Made by a program: the position numbers and the translations under genes
Origin: Galerina marginata
Taxonomy: Eukaryota > Basidiomycota > Agaricomycetes > Agaricales > Galerinaceae
NCBI GenBank assembly: GCA_023014335.1
Contig: JAECYW010000014.1
Coordinates: forward strand, 1,736,001 to 1,800,000
DNA length: 64,000 bases
Direction of reading: 5' to 3'
Notes under the pieces: model-generated
Databases searched by the model: none
The model's input: only the letters and a program-made list of their open reading frames with translations
What the model was told of the DNA's origin: nothing
Part shown: one piece after another, positions 33,688-47,531 of the stretch
How the letters are laid out: every line of letters starts with the position of its first letter
Numbering within the stretch: position 1 is the stretch's first letter

Positions 33688-33905
33688 TTAACTTTATTAA
33701 GCTTGTTATACCAAGTAGTCTGACGTTCAGCAGGTGTTGCAGGTGTTGATATAGCTGGTGCAAGGGAAAAAATAGTACAAAAGCCAGCACAGTTACCAAC
33801 ACACTGATGAGAAGATAGTACATTCATTAAAGCTGGTAAAGAATGTGTACTTATTTTACTAATATCATGACATTTTGCAATAGTGCGGGCTTGTTTTAGC
33901 ACTTC
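33688..33905 (-). pseudogene. Helitron H2 replicase, N-terminal fragment
   Basis: The complement encodes LKQARTIAKCHDISKI and the Cys cluster CVGNCAGFC, matching H1 around residues 285-325. It ends abruptly near 33905, beyond which no Helitron similarity is seen, so the 5' end of H2 has been lost. Confidence 0.82.
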
Positions 33906-34686
33906 AGTGGCCCGACCTGAGGTACCTATAAGGAGGTTTAATTATGGGTCTTAAAGGTACCAAGAGGTAGATGTACAACAAAAATAAAAACAAAAAACTT
34001 TTTGTGGCAGCTTGCGAAAAATGTACAAAATATCTACTGAAATTGTAATAAATTCTAAAAATTCCTAACGAAATACAAAAAAAATCTAAAAAGTTTATAA
34101 AAGAGTAAATATTATTTGGAAAAAATAGTAAGTTGTTGAATATTTTCAAAACAAAAAGCAAAGTTTTCAATTGTTTTAAAAATAAAAAGAAATATTTGTA
34201 AATATATTATTATAGGGTGGTGCCAGGGGTCTTTTTTCTGGAAAATTAAAACCTGGTTAGCGGGATATTGAGAATAGACACTGAGAAGCTGTAAAGAGAT
34301 CTTGAGATCCAAGGTAGAGTACTATCAACTGCCAAAGAATGAAAGCATTCTAACACTTCAGGATCCCGTTTGGTAGTACCTATTAGGTATAGTATATCTT
34401 TATGTTTAACAGTACCTAATAGGTAGTAAAAAATGTTTTTTACAAAACAAATTACTTTTAAAAGGTTTTTAGAAACATTTTTTATGAAAAGGTTTTTGAG
34501 TGACCCCCCGGCCAAAACTCAAAACATTTTCTAGTCTAAAGACATATTTCCAAATATGTTTTGATCCAAAAATGTTATGGGGTGCCATGGGTCCTGGCTT
34601 TTCTGGATAAATTTTCCCGGGGTTTCGGGGGATTTTTTGGGGTAAATTATATATGCCTAGGCTGCATTTTTGAGGGGTATTCTATA
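33906..34686. other. AT-rich spacer with TACCTATTAGGTA-like inverted words
   Basis: No gene. Inverted words around GTACCTATTAGGTA and AGTACCTAATAGGTA occur near 34375-34425, and GAGGTACCTATAAGG near 33919. It separates the truncated Helitron H2 from E5. Confidence 0.4.
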
Positions 34687-35936
34687 CTTGGTCAGAGGCC
34701 ATTGCTGCGCATGGCAAAAACAAGTTCTTACTTTCTAGGTGAGTCCGACTATAAATAAAGGTTAAATAAGTAAATATTACATAGTCCGCTCAAATCTGAA
34801 GCTATTAGGATGATCTTATACTCAAAAAAAGCAGAAAAATGAGGCGAATCTAACAAGCCTAAAGGCCCTGATTTTTACGATTTTTTTGATACCAAGATCA
34901 TAAAAATTGGCCCAGTAATGGCTGAGATACAGAAACCATGCAGGGTCACTATAGCAGTGGGAGAATTTCCAACCATTGCGTTAGGAATGTTTTCTGCCTG
35001 CTATGCAGGCCGGAAAACAAGTTCTTTTACTACGTAAGAACTTGTAACAAGATTAATTAATTGACTACAATAAGAACTTGTAATAAGATTAGTTCATACG
35101 TCACTTAGTTTTTATTAGATTTCCTTGAAATAAAGTGTGTAATTATCAGAAAAATCAGGGCTAAACGATGGTGTCACATGCGTATTGTCACATCTTTATG
35201 TGACTTACCAAATGCGGAATATTGTTGAAAACACAGTAAATAAGCTATATTGAGAGATTTTAAAGACATTAAAATAAAATAAAAATACTGATAATGTTTT
35301 TTTTATCTAAGAGATGGTCTGTGCACACATATCACATGACATATCCCTGAGAATATTTTGGTCCAAGTTGGTGCATTACCAAATCCAAGGCAATTGCACA
35401 AAGTCCTGCTGTGAGTTTGATTATGTAAGCTTCTAGAACATTATTTCCATGTTATTTGGTCATGTTTTGCAATGTTTGGTGTGTCTTTTATGGGTTATCC
35501 AGTCAGTTTAACACCAATTTTCGGATTTTCACCAAGTTGAGCTGACTGTTTGCCTGATTTGGACACCATGACATCATTGCAAAACATATGTAAATATTTG
35601 TACATTATTCTAGATTTGTCTGGGCAACACATTTTAGCATATCTAGCTCACTGAAATCTGTTTTAAGTGTAAATTTACACAAATTTGCGCTTTTTGGGTT
35701 GTGTGAACAGGTCACATGACCTAATCAACCCTGGATACACATGCCACATGAAAGCCCTGATTTTTACGATTTTTTTGATACCAAGATCATAAAAATTGGC
35801 CCAGTAATGGCTGAGATACAGAAACCATGCAGGGTCACTATAGCAGTGGGAGAATTTCCAACCATTGCGTTAGGAATGTTTTCTGCCTGCTATGCAGGCC
35901 GGAAAACAAGTTCTTTTACTACGTAAGAACTTGTAA
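34687..35936 (-). mobile_element. E-family element copy E5
   Basis: 1250 bp in reverse orientation, nearly the mirror image of E4 about 1 kb away and of the same AACATTCCT subtype. The base on the 3' side in element orientation is again T. E4 and E5 form a large inverted repeat with a spacer of about 1 kb. Confidence 0.85.
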
Positions 35937-36114
35937 CAGGTATTAGACAAACAAAAAAAAGCTGTACCATATATACCCCTAGGAATTGGCTGGGCATATT
36001 TATTTTTCAGGAATCTCATATTCAGCATGTATTTCCATGAATTCTTCCATATATACAGCTAGGATTTTCACTAAATATTTACCTGGAAAAAGCTCAAAAT
36101 TCTCCATATATATG

Positions 36115-36770
36115 CCTACAATATTCGATATACATGGCTCGGATGGTTGATATACGTGGCTTGGATGGTTCAGATATACACCTACAATATTCAATATACG
36201 TGGCTCGGATTGTTCAGATATCCCCCTACAATATTCAATATACGTGGCTCGGATTGTTCAGATATACGTGGCTTGGAATGTTCAGATATATGCCTACAAT
36301 ATTTGATATACGTGGCTCGGAATGTTCAGATATATGCCTACAATATTCAAAATACGTGGCTCGGATTGTTCAGATATATGCCTACAATATTCAAAATACG
36401 TGGCTCAGATTGTTCAGATATCCCCCTACAATATTTGATATACGTGGCTTGGAATGTTCAGATATCCCCCTACAATATTCAATATACGTGGCTCGGGAAT
36501 GTTCAGATATATGCCTACAATATTCAAAATACATGGCTCGGATCGTTCAGAGATATGCCTACAATATTTGATATATGTGGCTTGGATTGTCCAGATATAT
36601 GCCTACAATTTTCAATATATGTGGCTCGGATTGTCCAGATATACGCCTACAATTTTCAATATATGTGGCTCAGATTGTCCAGGTATACGCCTATAATTTT
36701 CAAAGTATGTCTCTGGGATTGTTCAGATATATGCCTATAAATTTAAAATTTCAACACATGTGGCTTGGAG
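36115..36770 (+). repeat. Minisatellite, 44-bp unit
   Basis: About 14 copies of a unit built on GTTCAGATATATGCCTAC and AATACGTGGCTCGGA. Because 44 is not a multiple of three, the array reads through all three frames without stops for long stretches, producing overlapping repetitive open frames that are not evidence of a gene. Confidence 0.88.
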
Positions 36771-36899
36771 TTTCTCAAAATCTATTGAAAAATGTTTTCC
36801 AGTTGGTTTAGTCAATAACATGTTTCATCAAAAAACATTTTAACGTCTAATGTGTTCTGCAAAAATGTTTTTTAGTCAGTTACACAACAGGTTTACAAA

Positions 36900-37933
36900 A
36901 GGTTTTGCACTTTTGTCACTTCTGCAATATGTTTTGAGTTAGTCAAAATGTTTTGCAGTTTCGTCAGTTCTGCAAAATGTTTTGAGTCAGTCGCCCAACA
37001 TGTTTTTGAAATGTTTTGGATTTTCATCAGTTCTGCAAAATGTTTTGAGTCAGTCGCCCAACATGTTTTTGAAATGTTTTGCAGTTTCATCAGTTCTGCA
37101 AAATGTTTTGTGTCAGTCGCCCAACATGTTTTTGAAATGTTTTGCAGTTTCATCAGTTCTGCAAAATGTTTTGTGTCAGTCGCCCAACATGTTTTTGAAA
37201 TGTTTTGGATTTTCATCAGTTCTGCAAAATGTTTTGAGTCAGTCGCCCAACATGTTTTTGAAATGTTTTGCAGTTTCATCAGTTCTGCAAAATGTTTTGT
37301 GTCAGTCGCCCAACATGTTTTTGAAATGTTTTGCAGTTTCATCAGTTCTGCAAAATGTTTTGTGTCAGTCGCCCACCATGTTTTTGAAATGTTTTGCTGT
37401 TTCATCAGTTTGGCATAATGTTTCTAAAATGTTTTGCAGATTTGTCAGTTTTACATAATGTTTTTGAAATGTTTTGCAGTTTTGTCAGTTTCGCAAAATG
37501 TTTTGAGTTCAGTTATCCAATATGTTTTTGAAATGTTTTGCAGTTTCATCAGTTCCACATAATGTTTTTAGAATGTTTTGCAGTTTTCTCAGTTCCGCAT
37601 AATGTTTTTAAAATATATTACAGCTTCATCAGTCCCACAAGATGTTCTCGCCTTACTGTAAAACTGTTTTGCAGACAAGTAAGTTCCACAAAATGTCTTT
37701 AAAATGTTTCGCAGTTGCATCAGTTCCATAAAATGTTCTCAAAATGTTTTCTAGCTTTGTTATTTTTACAGAGTGTCCTTAAGTGAGTTGCAACATGTTT
37801 TCAAAATGTTAAGTTACTCAAGATGTCTCCAAAATGTTCTTACAATGTTTTCAGACAAATTATCCCATGAGTATCATAAAATGTTTTCTAAATGTTATTC
37901 AGTTTAATCAGTCTAAAAAGGATACAGAACATT
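36900..37933 (+). repeat. Minisatellite, 63-bp unit grading into degenerate copies
   Basis: Units contain CAGTTCTGCAAAATGTTTTG and CAGTCGCCCAACATG. About seven regular copies lie at 36940-37410, then shorter degenerate ATGTTTT-rich copies continue to 37933 and resume after the E6 insertion at 47129. The 21-residue periodic open frames on both strands are a by-product of the 63-bp period. Confidence 0.88.
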
Positions 37934-40900
37934 TTACAAGTTCTTACGTAGTAAAAGAACTTGTTTTCCGGCCTGCATAGCAGGCAGAAATGGTTTCTAA
38001 CGCAATGGTTGGAAATTCTCCCACTGCTATAGTGACCCTGCATGGTTTCTGTATCTCAGCCATTACTGGGCCAATTTTTATGATCTTGGTATCAAAAAAA
38101 TCGTACAAATCAGGGCTTTCATGTGGCATGTGTATCCAGGGTTGATTAGGTCATGTGACTTGTTCACACGACCCAAAAAGCGCAAATTTGTGTGAATTTA
38201 TGCTTAAAACAGATTTGAATGAGCTAGATATGCTAAAATGTGTCGCCCAGACCAATATAGAATAATGTACAAATATTTACATATGTTTTGCAATGATGTC
38301 ATGGTGTCCAAATCCGGCAAACAGTCAGCTCAACTTGGTGAAAATTGGTGTTAAAGTGACTGGATAACCCATAAAAGGCACACCAAACATTGCAAAACAT
38401 GACCAAATAACATGAAAATAATGTTCTAGAAGCTTACATAATCAAACTCACAGCAGGACTTTGTGCAATTGCCTTGAATTTGGTAATGCACCAACTTGGA
38501 CAAAAATATTCTCAGGGATATGTCATGTGATATGTGCGCACAGACCACCTGTTAGGTAAAAAAAAGATTATCAGTATTTTTATTTTATTTTAATGCCTTT
38601 AAAATCTCTCAATATAGCTTATTTACTGTGTTTTCAACAATATTCCGCATTTGGTAAGTCACATAAAGATGTGACAATACGTATGTGACACCATCTTTTA
38701 GCCCTGATTTTTCTGATAATTACACACTTTGTTTCAAGGCAATCCGATAAAAGCTAAGTGACGTAAGAATTAATCTTGTTATAAGTTCTTATTGTAGTCA
38801 ATTAATTAATCTTGTTACAAGTTCTTACGTAGTAAAAGAACTTGTTTTCCGGCCTGCATAGCAGGCAGAAATGGTTTCTAACGCAATGGTTGGAAATTCT
38901 CCCACTGCTATAGTGACCCTGCATGGTTTCTGTATCTCAGCCATTACTGGGCCAATTTTTATGATCTTGGTATCAAAAAAATCGTACAAATCAGGGCTTT
39001 CATGTGGCATGTGTATCCAGGGTTGATTAGGTCATGTGACTTGTTCACACGACCCAAAAAGCGCAAATTTGTGTGAATTTATGCTTAAAACAGATTTGAA
39101 TGAGCTAGATATGCTAAAATGTGTCGCCCAGACCAATATAGAATAATGTACAAATATTTACATATGTTTTGCAATGATGTCATGGTGTCCAAATCCGGCA
39201 AACAGTCAGCTCAACTTGGTGAAAATTGGTGTTAAAGTGACTGGATAACCCATAAAAGGCACACCAAACATTGCAAAACATGACCAAATAACATGAAAAT
39301 AATGTTCTAGAAGCTTACATAATCAAACTCACAGCAGGACTTTGTGCAATTGCCTTGAATTTGGTAATGCACCAACTTGGACAAAAATATTCTCAGGGAT
39401 ATGTCATGTGATATGTGCGCACAGACCACCTGTTAGGTAAAAAAAAGATTATCAGTATTTTTATTTTATTTTAATGCCTTTAAAATCTCTCAATATAGCT
39501 TATTTACTGTGTTTTCAACAATATTCCGCATTTGGTAAGTCACATAAAGATGTGACAATACGTATGTGACACCATCTTTTAGCCCTGATTTTTCTGATAA
39601 TTACACACTTTGTTTCAAGGCAATCCGATAAAAGCTAAGTGACGTAAGAATTAATCTTGTTATAAGTTCTTATTGTAGTCAATTAATTAATCTTGTTACA
39701 AGTTCTTACGTAGTAAAAGAACTTGTTTTCCGGCCTGCATAGCAGGCAGAAATGGTTTCTAACGCAATGGTTGGAAATTCTCCCACTGCTATAGTGACCC
39801 TGCATGGTTTCTGTATCTCAGCCATTACTGGGCCAATTTTTATGATCTTGGTATCAAAAAAATCGTACAAATCAGGGCTTTCATGTGGCATGTGTATCCA
39901 GGGTTGATTAGGTCATGTGACTTGTTCACACGACCCAAAAAGCGCAAATTTGTGTGAATTTATGCTTAAAACAGATTTGAATGAGCTAGATATGCTAAAA
40001 TGTGTCGCCCAGACCAATATAGAATAATGTACAAATATTTACATATGTTTTGCAATGATGTCATGGTGTCCAAATCCGGCAAACAGTCAGCTCAACTTGG
40101 TGAAAATTGGTGTTAAAGTGACTGGATAACCCATAAAAGGCACACCAAACATTGCAAAACATGACCAAATAACATGAAAATAATGTTCTAGAAGCTTACA
40201 TAATCAAACTCACAGCAGGACTTTGTGCAATTGCCTTGAATTTGGTAATGCACCAACTTGGACAAAAATATTCTCAGGGATATGTCATGTGATATGTGCG
40301 CACAGACCACCTGTTAGGTAAAAAAAAGATTATCAGTATTTTTATTTTATTTTAATGCCTTTAAAATCTCTCAATATAGCTTATTTACTGTGTTTTCAAC
40401 AATATTCCGCATTTGGTAAGTCACATAAAGATGTGACAATACGTATGTGACACCATCTTTTAGCCCTGATTTTTCTGATAATTACACACTTTGTTTCAAG
40501 GCAATCCGATAAAAGCTAAGTGACGTAAGAATTAATCTTGTTATAAGTTCTTATTGTAGTCAATTAATTAATCTTGTTACAAGTTCTTACGTAGTAAAAG
40601 AACTTGTTTTCCGGCCTGCATAGCAGGCAGAAATGGTTTCTAACGCAATGGTTGGAAATTCTCCCACTGCTATAGTGACCCTGCATGGTTTCTGTATCTC
40701 AGCCATTACTGGGCCAATTTTTATGATCTTGGTATCAAAAAAATCGTACAAATCAGGGCTTTCATGTGGCATGTGTATCCAGGGTTGATTAGGTCATGTG
40801 ACTTGTTCACACGACCCAAAAAGCGCAAATTTGTGTGAATTTATGCTTAAAACAGATTTGAATGAGCTAGATATGCTAAAATGTGTCGCCCAGACCAATA

Positions 40901-43900
40901 TAGAATAATGTACAAATATTTACATATGTTTTGCAATGATGTCATGGTGTCCAAATCCGGCAAACAGTCAGCTCAACTTGGTGAAAATTGGTGTTAAAGT
41001 GACTGGATAACCCATAAAAGGCACACCAAACATTGCAAAACATGACCAAATAACATGAAAATAATGTTCTAGAAGCTTACATAATCAAACTCACAGCAGG
41101 ACTTTGTGCAATTGCCTTGAATTTGGTAATGCACCAACTTGGACAAAAATATTCTCAGGGATATGTCATGTGATATGTGCGCACAGACCACCTGTTAGGT
41201 AAAAAAAAGATTATCAGTATTTTTATTTTATTTTAATGCCTTTAAAATCTCTCAATATAGCTTATTTACTGTGTTTTCAACAATATTCCGCATTTGGTAA
41301 GTCACATAAAGATGTGACAATACGTATGTGACACCATCTTTTAGCCCTGATTTTTCTGATAATTACACACTTTGTTTCAAGGCAATCCGATAAAAGCTAA
41401 GTGACGTAAGAATTAATCTTGTTATAAGTTCTTATTGTAGTCAATTAATTAATCTTGTTACAAGTTCTTACGTAGTAAAAGAACTTGTTTTCCGGCCTGC
41501 ATAGCAGGCAGAAATGGTTTCTAACGCAATGGTTGGAAATTCTCCCACTGCTATAGTGACCCTGCATGGTTTCTGTATCTCAGCCATTACTGGGCCAATT
41601 TTTATGATCTTGGTATCAAAAAAATCGTACAAATCAGGGCTTTCATGTGGCATGTGTATCCAGGGTTGATTAGGTCATGTGACTTGTTCACACGACCCAA
41701 AAAGCGCAAATTTGTGTGAATTTATGCTTAAAACAGATTTGAATGAGCTAGATATGCTAAAATGTGTCGCCCAGACCAATATAGAATAATGTACAAATAT
41801 TTACATATGTTTTGCAATGATGTCATGGTGTCCAAATCCGGCAAACAGTCAGCTCAACTTGGTGAAAATTGGTGTTAAAGTGACTGGATAACCCATAAAA
41901 GGCACACCAAACATTGCAAAACATGACCAAATAACATGAAAATAATGTTCTAGAAGCTTACATAATCAAACTCACAGCAGGACTTTGTGCAATTGCCTTG
42001 AATTTGGTAATGCACCAACTTGGACAAAAATATTCTCAGGGATATGTCATGTGATATGTGCGCACAGACCACCTGTTAGGTAAAAAAAAGATTATCAGTA
42101 TTTTTATTTTATTTTAATGCCTTTAAAATCTCTCAATATAGCTTATTTACTGTGTTTTCAACAATATTCCGCATTTGGTAAGTCACATAAAGATGTGACA
42201 ATACGTATGTGACACCATCTTTTAGCCCTGATTTTTCTGATAATTACACACTTTGTTTCAAGGCAATCCGATAAAAGCTAAGTGACGTAAGAATTAATCT
42301 TGTTATAAGTTCTTATTGTAGTCAATTAATTAATCTTGTTACAAGTTCTTACGTAGTAAAAGAACTTGTTTTCCGGCCTGCATAGCAGGCAGAAATGGTT
42401 TCTAACGCAATGGTTGGAAATTCTCCCACTGCTATAGTGACCCTGCATGGTTTCTGTATCTCAGCCATTACTGGGCCAATTTTTATGATCTTGGTATCAA
42501 AAAAATCGTACAAATCAGGGCTTTCATGTGGCATGTGTATCCAGGGTTGATTAGGTCATGTGACTTGTTCACACGACCCAAAAAGCGCAAATTTGTGTGA
42601 ATTTATGCTTAAAACAGATTTGAATGAGCTAGATATGCTAAAATGTGTCGCCCAGACCAATATAGAATAATGTACAAATATTTACATATGTTTTGCAATG
42701 ATGTCATGGTGTCCAAATCCGGCAAACAGTCAGCTCAACTTGGTGAAAATTGGTGTTAAAGTGACTGGATAACCCATAAAAGGCACACCAAACATTGCAA
42801 AACATGACCAAATAACATGAAAATAATGTTCTAGAAGCTTACATAATCAAACTCACAGCAGGACTTTGTGCAATTGCCTTGAATTTGGTAATGCACCAAC
42901 TTGGACAAAAATATTCTCAGGGATATGTCATGTGATATGTGCGCACAGACCACCTGTTAGGTAAAAAAAAGATTATCAGTATTTTTATTTTATTTTAATG
43001 CCTTTAAAATCTCTCAATATAGCTTATTTACTGTGTTTTCAACAATATTCCGCATTTGGTAAGTCACATAAAGATGTGACAATACGTATGTGACACCATC
43101 TTTTAGCCCTGATTTTTCTGATAATTACACACTTTGTTTCAAGGCAATCCGATAAAAGCTAAGTGACGTAAGAATTAATCTTGTTATAAGTTCTTATTGT
43201 AGTCAATTAATTAATCTTGTTACAAGTTCTTACGTAGTAAAAGAACTTGTTTTCCGGCCTGCATAGCAGGCAGAAATGGTTTCTAACGCAATGGTTGGAA
43301 ATTCTCCCACTGCTATAGTGACCCTGCATGGTTTCTGTATCTCAGCCATTACTGGGCCAATTTTTATGATCTTGGTATCAAAAAAATCGTACAAATCAGG
43401 GCTTTCATGTGGCATGTGTATCCAGGGTTGATTAGGTCATGTGACTTGTTCACACGACCCAAAAAGCGCAAATTTGTGTGAATTTATGCTTAAAACAGAT
43501 TTGAATGAGCTAGATATGCTAAAATGTGTCGCCCAGACCAATATAGAATAATGTACAAATATTTACATATGTTTTGCAATGATGTCATGGTGTCCAAATC
43601 CGGCAAACAGTCAGCTCAACTTGGTGAAAATTGGTGTTAAAGTGACTGGATAACCCATAAAAGGCACACCAAACATTGCAAAACATGACCAAATAACATG
43701 AAAATAATGTTCTAGAAGCTTACATAATCAAACTCACAGCAGGACTTTGTGCAATTGCCTTGAATTTGGTAATGCACCAACTTGGACAAAAATATTCTCA
43801 GGGATATGTCATGTGATATGTGCGCACAGACCACCTGTTAGGTAAAAAAAAGATTATCAGTATTTTTATTTTATTTTAATGCCTTTAAAATCTCTCAATA

Positions 43901-46743
43901 TAGCTTATTTACTGTGTTTTCAACAATATTCCGCATTTGGTAAGTCACATAAAGATGTGACAATACGTATGTGACACCATCTTTTAGCCCTGATTTTTCT
44001 GATAATTACACACTTTGTTTCAAGGCAATCCGATAAAAGCTAAGTGACGTAAGAATTAATCTTGTTATAAGTTCTTATTGTAGTCAATTAATTAATCTTG
44101 TTACAAGTTCTTACGTAGTAAAAGAACTTGTTTTCCGGCCTGCATAGCAGGCAGAAATGGTTTCTAACGCAATGGTTGGAAATTCTCCCACTGCTATAGT
44201 GACCCTGCATGGTTTCTGTATCTCAGCCATTACTGGGCCAATTTTTATGATCTTGGTATCAAAAAAATCGTACAAATCAGGGCTTTCATGTGGCATGTGT
44301 ATCCAGGGTTGATTAGGTCATGTGACTTGTTCACACGACCCAAAAAGCGCAAATTTGTGTGAATTTATGCTTAAAACAGATTTGAATGAGCTAGATATGC
44401 TAAAATGTGTCGCCCAGACCAATATAGAATAATGTACAAATATTTACATATGTTTTGCAATGATGTCATGGTGTCCAAATCCGGCAAACAGTCAGCTCAA
44501 CTTGGTGAAAATTGGTGTTAAAGTGACTGGATAACCCATAAAAGGCACACCAAACATTGCAAAACATGACCAAATAACATGAAAATAATGTTCTAGAAGC
44601 TTACATAATCAAACTCACAGCAGGACTTTGTGCAATTGCCTTGAATTTGGTAATGCACCAACTTGGACAAAAATATTCTCAGGGATATGTCATGTGATAT
44701 GTGCGCACAGACCACCTGTTAGGTAAAAAAAAGATTATCAGTATTTTTATTTTATTTTAATGCCTTTAAAATCTCTCAATATAGCTTATTTACTGTGTTT
44801 TCAACAATATTCCGCATTTGGTAAGTCACATAAAGATGTGACAATACGTATGTGACACCATCTTTTAGCCCTGATTTTTCTGATAATTACACACTTTGTT
44901 TCAAGGCAATCCGATAAAAGCTAAGTGACGTAAGAATTAATCTTGTTATAAGTTCTTATTGTAGTCAATTAATTAATCTTGTTACAAGTTCTTACGTAGT
45001 AAAAGAACTTGTTTTCCGGCCTGCATAGCAGGCAGAAATGGTTTCTAACGCAATGGTTGGAAATTCTCCCACTGCTATAGTGACCCTGCATGGTTTCTGT
45101 ATCTCAGCCATTACTGGGCCAATTTTTATGATCTTGGTATCAAAAAAATCGTACAAATCAGGGCTTTCATGTGGCATGTGTATCCAGGGTTGATTAGGTC
45201 ATGTGACTTGTTCACACGACCCAAAAAGCGCAAATTTGTGTGAATTTATGCTTAAAACAGATTTGAATGAGCTAGATATGCTAAAATGTGTCGCCCAGAC
45301 CAATATAGAATAATGTACAAATATTTACATATGTTTTGCAATGATGTCATGGTGTCCAAATCCGGCAAACAGTCAGCTCAACTTGGTGAAAATTGGTGTT
45401 AAAGTGACTGGATAACCCATAAAAGGCACACCAAACATTGCAAAACATGACCAAATAACATGAAAATAATGTTCTAGAAGCTTACATAATCAAACTCACA
45501 GCAGGACTTTGTGCAATTGCCTTGAATTTGGTAATGCACCAACTTGGACAAAAATATTCTCAGGGATATGTCATGTGATATGTGCGCACAGACCACCTGT
45601 TAGGTAAAAAAAAGATTATCAGTATTTTTATTTTATTTTAATGCCTTTAAAATCTCTCAATATAGCTTATTTACTGTGTTTTCAACAATATTCCGCATTT
45701 GGTAAGTCACATAAAGATGTGACAATACGTATGTGACACCATCTTTTAGCCCTGATTTTTCTGATAATTACACACTTTGTTTCAAGGCAATCCGATAAAA
45801 GCTAAGTGACGTAAGAATTAATCTTGTTATAAGTTCTTATTGTAGTCAATTAATTAATCTTGTTACAAGTTCTTACGTAGTAAAAGAACTTGTTTTCCGG
45901 CCTGCATAGCAGGCAGAAATGGTTTCTAACGCAATGGTTGGAAATTCTCCCACTGCTATAGTGACCCTGCATGGTTTCTGTATCTCAGCCATTACTGGGC
46001 CAATTTTTATGATCTTGGTATCAAAAAAATCGTACAAATCAGGGCTTTCATGTGGCATGTGTATCCAGGGTTGATTAGGTCATGTGACTTGTTCACACGA
46101 CCCAAAAAGCGCAAATTTGTGTGAATTTATGCTTAAAACAGATTTGAATGAGCTAGATATGCTAAAATGTGTCGCCCAGACCAATATAGAATAATGTACA
46201 AATATTTACATATGTTTTGCAATGATGTCATGGTGTCCAAATCCGGCAAACAGTCAGCTCAACTTGGTGAAAATTGGTGTTAAAGTGACTGGATAACCCA
46301 TAAAAGGCACACCAAACATTGCAAAACATGACCAAATAACATGAAAATAATGTTCTAGAAGCTTACATAATCAAACTCACAGCAGGACTTTGTGCAATTG
46401 CCTTGAATTTGGTAATGCACCAACTTGGACAAAAATATTCTCAGGGATATGTCATGTGATATGTGCGCACAGACCACCTGTTAGGTAAAAAAAAGATTAT
46501 CAGTATTTTTATTTTATTTTAATGCCTTTAAAATCTCTCAATATAGCTTATTTACTGTGTTTTCAACAATATTCCGCATTTGGTAAGTCACATAAAGATG
46601 TGACAATACGTATGTGACACCATCTTTTAGCCCTGATTTTTCTGATAATTACACACTTTGTTTCAAGGCAATCCGATAAAAGCTAAGTGACGTAAGAATT
46701 AATCTTGTTATAAGTTCTTATTGTAGTCAATTAATTAATCTTG
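37934..46743 (+). repeat. Satellite-like array of 10 x 881 bp
   Basis: Each unit starts TTACAAGTTCTTACG with the two 5' hairpins and ends with a TAGTCAATTAATTAATCTTG-like tail. That tail contains a degenerate internal echo of the 5' end (TTATAAGTTCTTATTG). Near-perfect homogeneity implies very recent amplification or gene-conversion-like homogenisation. Confidence 0.9.
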
Positions 46744-47128
46744 TTACAAGTTCTTACGTAGTAAAAGAACTTGTTTTCCGGCCTGCATAGCAGGCAGAAA
46801 TGGTTTCTAACGCAATGGTTGGAAATTCTCCCACTGCTATAGTGACCCTGCATGGTTTCTGTATCTCAGCCATTACTGGGCCAATTTTTATGATCTTGGT
46901 ATCAAAAAAATCGTACAAATCAGGGCCTTCCTGGTCACGTGACCAGGCCGTTTTAGGCTTGTTAGATCCGCCTCATTTTTCTGCTTTTTTTGAGTATAAG
47001 ATCATCCCAATCGGTTCAGATTTGAGCGGACTATGCATTATTTACTTATTTAACCTTTATTTATAGTCGGACTCACCTTGAAAGTAAGAACTTGTTTTTG
47101 CCATGCGCAGCAATGGCCTCTGACCAAG
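37934..47128 (+). mobile_element. E-family giant copy E6 with ten 881-bp units
   Basis: 9195 bp. The 5' end TTACAAG at 37934 recurs every 881 bp ten times (37934, 38815, ... 45863 and again at 46744). It closes with one copy of the terminal part, including the GCCAT / ATGGC hairpin and CTCTGACCAAG at 47128. The units look identical wherever compared, whereas E1, E2 and E4 carry one unit each. It lies within the 63-bp minisatellite, between T and T. The CACGTG palindrome is present only in the terminal part (46930-46947). Confidence 0.88.
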
Positions 47129-47531
47129 TTCAAAATGTTTTGCAATCTGATCAGTCTAGAAAGATGTTCTCATAACATTGTTATAGATTAGCAGACATAT
47201 ATAATATTCAAAACCATTTTACCTGGGGTTTGGCCTAAGCATCTGACAGAACATTTTATCAAAATCAAGGCAAAGACAAATGATATATTAATAGATAGCG
47301 TCTATTAACAAAGGAGTGACAAAATAAATACACCTAGATTGGGAAGTTGGATCCACAATCTAGGACAGAGTGAGCGTGTGAGTGAGCGAGAGTAATGGGC
47401 AGGCAGCAGCAAGTCAGCAATGGGTATAACGCAAAGGAAGGTGTGAGGAGTTGGACCAAGGAGTGACATTGCAGGAAAGAAAGCAGGAGTTGGACCTGCA
47501 ATCTAGACCAAGACAGCTTTAAAATCGAAAC
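47129..47531. other. Spacer downstream of E6
   Basis: The first 50 bp continue the ATGTTTTGCA minisatellite. The rest shows short repeats such as ACCTAGATTGGGAAGTTGGATCC-related words and GGAGTTGGACC near 47450 and 47490. It probably includes the 3' UTR of the minus-strand gene that ends at 47532. Confidence 0.4.

Noticed and set aside
36134..37458. Long repetitive open frames on both strands
   Set aside because: They follow from the 44-bp and 63-bp minisatellite periods, occur in several frames at once and show no start context or domain.
37944..46058. A 61-residue minus-strand open frame repeated in every E unit
   Set aside because: It recurs only because the DNA unit recurs, overlaps the 5' hairpins and has no recognisable domain. 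Subtypes change its residues freely. Not annotated as a gene.
37934..46743. CRISPR array
   Set aside because: Repeat units are 881 bp with no unique spacers, and the sequence is clearly eukaryotic.
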